Source: Rhizobium sp. SL86
Lineage (GTDB): Bacteria > Pseudomonadota > Alphaproteobacteria > Rhizobiales > Rhizobiaceae
Reading direction: 5' to 3'
DNA: 64,000 nucleotides
Assembly (NCBI RefSeq): GCF_026672545.1
Contig: NZ_JAPPRJ010000002.1
Coordinates: 757,001-821,000, forward strand
The notes beneath the pieces are model-generated. The model saw only the letters and a program-made list of their open reading frames with translations, had not been told where the DNA came from and did no database searches. Position 1 is the stretch's first letter. The number at the start of each line of letters is the position of its first letter. Position numbers and translations under genes: made by a program. This document shows, piece by piece, positions 61,867 through 64,000 of the stretch.

Positions 61867-64000
61867 TCACGCGACCAGCGATTTGAAAATACCACTTTCT
61901 TTGTCCAGCGCTTCGAACGTGCCGTCCTCGGCGATCTGGCCGCGGTCGAATACGATGACACGATGAAACAATCGTGACAGCGATGTGTTCGACAGAACCC
62001 ACACGACTGACGCATTTGTGTTCTGCTCATGCAGGAACCGCAGGGTCGATGCGACGATCTCTTCCTGGGCACGACGATCAAGACCCGGCAGTGGCCGGTT
62101 CAAGATGTAGAAGTCCGAACGGCGCACAAGCGCACGCGCCAGAGCAAGCTTGTGGCGCTGCGCAAGGGTGAGCCGGCGTCCGCCCGAACCGACGTCAAAA
62201 CTCATGCCAAGCGCGATGAAGCTCTCGTACAGGCCTTGCTGGTCCATGATGCGGGCTGCGACCGGCCGGATCTTTGCCGGTGCATCGGCCACACGGTAGG
62301 AGAGTTTACCGAACAGCACGTTTTCGCGCAGCGTCGCCGCGGCCATGTAACGGTGCGGATCGTAACGCTCCACCCGACCGCGGATGGCGGCGGGCAGGTT
62401 CTCGTAGAACCGGTCACGGGCCGAAACGATCGTCTCCATCACGTCCGGGGTCAGCACGCCGAGACGATAGCGGGGTTCGATATAGTGCAGGCTGAGACGG
62501 ATGATCGCCCGTTTCTCCTCCTCGGAAACACCCTTCTCCGTCCGCGCCTGGAGGCGCTGCAGGAACTGCTGATAGAAGATGATGTCCTCGGCCGTGATGC
62601 GCTCCAGCTGCTGATAGAACGGATGGTCCGGCGGCAGTCCGGCAAAGATTTCAACCAGGTTGTCGGCAATGGTCAGTCCCATGCCGTACAGCATGTCGGA
62701 CAGCTGGGTGCTGTCCAGCACATCAAAGACCTCCGGGCTTTCGGTGATGTCGGCATCGCCGTTTCCAGCACTTCGGGTTGCAGCAAAGAACAGGTTTTCG
62801 CCAACCGTCGCCTCGCTATTGTAGGCTGACGGATCGAAATGCGCGACGATATGCGCGAGCCCCTCCTCCTCCAGCGTCCGGCGCAAGGCGTGGCGCATGG
62901 CAACGACACGTTCGGCAAGCAGCGGGTTCTCTTCCGGATCGAGAAAGGAATGCAGCGCCAGTTCCATGACGTCTTCGGTCAATTGCACCGCGTCGAGCGC
63001 CCGCATGATCGACTGTTTCAGATCATCGTCGAAGCCGCGCAGGACGGAGGTCGAACGGCGGTCGATCCAGTCGGCATGCAGGTCGAGATCCGTATTGCCG
63101 GCAAGTTTTGCCTCGTTGATCTCCCAGCGCCGCGTCACCGCCTCGCGACCATTATAGCTCACCGTCGACGTGGGGGCGTGTTTCAACCCGTAGAGCAGAT
63201 TGTCCTTCAATGTACCGTGGAAGAAATAACTGTCAGGCGACACGTAGGAAATCCGTCGGCCGGACACCGATTCCGGCAGCTCCAGAATGTCGGCATCGCC
63301 GAGCGTGATGCGGCCTGAAACCGGCCAGACCAGCCGCCCGAAAGCCTTCGCAATGCCCTCGGCGCCGCTGCCGGCATTGTCGATAATCGCAACTGTCTCC
63401 CCGCCATCGATCCGCAGCGTCGCATTTTCAACGATCTTGACGCCACTGCCATCGATGATCGTCACATTGTGGGCGCTGAGAGGGCCATCCGGATGCGCGG
63501 GCATGATGGCATCCGGCTCGTGCAGGGTGGCATCGATCAACTGACCGGGATCGAACTGTTCGAGGAGCTGCTCGTACTTGACCTGCACATCCTGACGCGC
63601 CTGGTCCCAGTCGATCAACTCCTTCAGCGGCCCGGGAAGATCCTTGTAGGCATTGATGACGGCAACCAGCTGGCCGACGTCGAGCGAACCGCGCAGCGCG
63701 AAATAACCGCCGATCGAATAGAACAGAAAGGGCGTCAGCTGCGACAGGAAGTTGTTGACGAACTTGACGAGGAACTTCCACTGGTAGAGATCGAAACGGA
63801 TCTTGTAGATCTGCCCGAGGCGATGGGCGATGTCGGCCCGCTCGTAATTCGACGTATCGAAGGCATGGATCGTCTCGATCCCGTCGACGATCTCGCCAAC
63901 CTTGCCTGCCAGGTGGCGTGCGGTGATCTGACGCTGACGTCCGAGATCGATCAGGCGTCGGCGCATCTTCGGAATGATGCCAACCTGGATCGCCACCATC
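61867..64000 (-). CDS. ABC exporter-like protein with degenerate NBD and large insertion (5' truncated)
   Basis: 710 residues are visible and the frame runs off the window (numbering here from 63999). Residues 1-155 are the end of a type-1 exporter membrane domain (EIVDGIETIHAFDTSNYERA is the coupling-helix region). The NBD begins near 175. Walker A reads DNAGSGAEG (207-215) with Ala and Glu where Lys and Ser/Thr belong; the Q-loop Gln is Pro (YVSPDSYFFHGTL, 252-264); the signature is LTLAQ (610-614); Walker B is YILNRP (631-636), lacking both acidic residues; the switch His is Asn671. About 290 helical residues are inserted after the Q-loop and contain two more Q-loop-like repeats. It cannot be an ordinary ATPase; it probably works with an active partner or as a regulated scaffold. 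Confidence 0.8.
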   Translation of the reverse strand, partial: MVAIQVGIIPKMRRRLIDLGRQRQITARHLAGKVGEIVDGIETIHAFDTSNYERADIAHRLGQIYKIRFDLYQWKFLVKFVNNFLSQLTPFLFYSIGGYFALRGSLDVGQLVAVINAYKDLPGPLKELIDWDQARQDVQVKYEQLLEQFDPGQLIDATLHEPDAIMPAHPDGPLSAHNVTIIDGSGVKIVENATLRIDGGETVAIIDNAGSGAEGIAKAFGRLVWPVSGRITLGDADILELPESVSGRRISYVSPDSYFFHGTLKDNLLYGLKHAPTSTVSYNGREAVTRRWEINEAKLAGNTDLDLHADWIDRRSTSVLRGFDDDLKQSIMRALDAVQLTEDVMELALHSFLDPEENPLLAERVVAMRHALRRTLEEEGLAHIVAHFDPSAYNSEATVGENLFFAATRSAGNGDADITESPEVFDVLDSTQLSDMLYGMGLTIADNLVEIFAGLPPDHPFYQQLERITAEDIIFYQQFLQRLQARTEKGVSEEEKRAIIRLSLHYIEPRYRLGVLTPDVMETIVSARDRFYENLPAAIRGRVERYDPHRYMAAATLRENVLFGKLSYRVADAPAKIRPVAARIMDQQGLYESFIALGMSFDVGSGGRRLTLAQRHKLALARALVRRSDFYILNRPLPGLDRRAQEEIVASTLRFLHEQNTNASVVWVLSNTSLSRLFHRVIVFDRGQIAEDGTFEALDKESGIFKSLVA

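Overview
The window (high GC, dense, short gaps, overlapping ATGA starts) looks like chromosome or chromid DNA of an alphaproteobacterium, most likely a member of the Rhizobiaceae (Rhizobium/Agrobacterium/Shinella-like). Support comes from the vanillate genes, the E. coli-style two-gene transhydrogenase, the dadX/dadA pair with an Lrp regulator, several long Opp-type ABC importers for oligosaccharides and the XRE regulator type. I see no rRNA, tRNA, CRISPR array, IS element or phage gene.

Layout. 1-0.43 kb: 3' end of cheW. 0.5-7.0 kb: LysR regulator, divergent from an alpha/beta-hydrolase-fold protein that has lost its catalytic residues, followed by an RND efflux adaptor and pump. 7.0-10.1 kb: vanillate O-demethylase unit in the order vanA-vanR-vanB, with a TGTATACA operator inside a near-consensus promoter. 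10.4-15.5 kb: the most unusual locus. It holds an XRE regulator, a SARP-like/TolB-like/TPR regulator, two paralogous ~70-residue peptides, a YcaO enzyme, a TfuA protein, three TGCAACGC repeats phased at 11 bp, a small protein ending in Cys, and a strong terminator. I read it as a candidate new RiPP (probably thioamide-forming) system. 15.5-19.4 kb: ion channel with a zinc ribbon, and pntAB. 19.6-23.6 kb: two tandem aromatic-aldehyde-type dehydrogenases and a divergent AraC regulator. 23.7-26.7 kb: Lrp regulator, alanine racemase and D-amino-acid dehydrogenase.

26.7-44.8 kb is a two-operon glycan-utilisation island. One operon is GH28-GH38-PHP phosphoesterase-LacI; the other is SBP-OppB-OppC-OppD-OppF-HAD hydrolase-large unknown protein-GH105. 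Both operons carry TGAAAA-type inverted repeats at matching places, suggesting one LacI regulon for importing and breaking down pectin-like oligosaccharides that also contain alpha-mannose.

45.0-46.4 kb: diguanylate cyclase with a duplicated sensor domain. 46.6-64 kb: a surface-glycan or glycolipid region. An importer with fused ATPases is co-directional with three glycosyltransferases. Then come a GT32-type transferase, a NodB-like deacetylase, a GT4, a UDP-sugar dehydrogenase, a small methyltransferase, a stand-alone cyclic-nucleotide-binding protein and an exporter-like ABC protein, cut by the window end. That ABC protein's nucleotide-binding domain has lost every catalytic motif and carries a ~290-residue insertion with repeated Q-loop-like segments.
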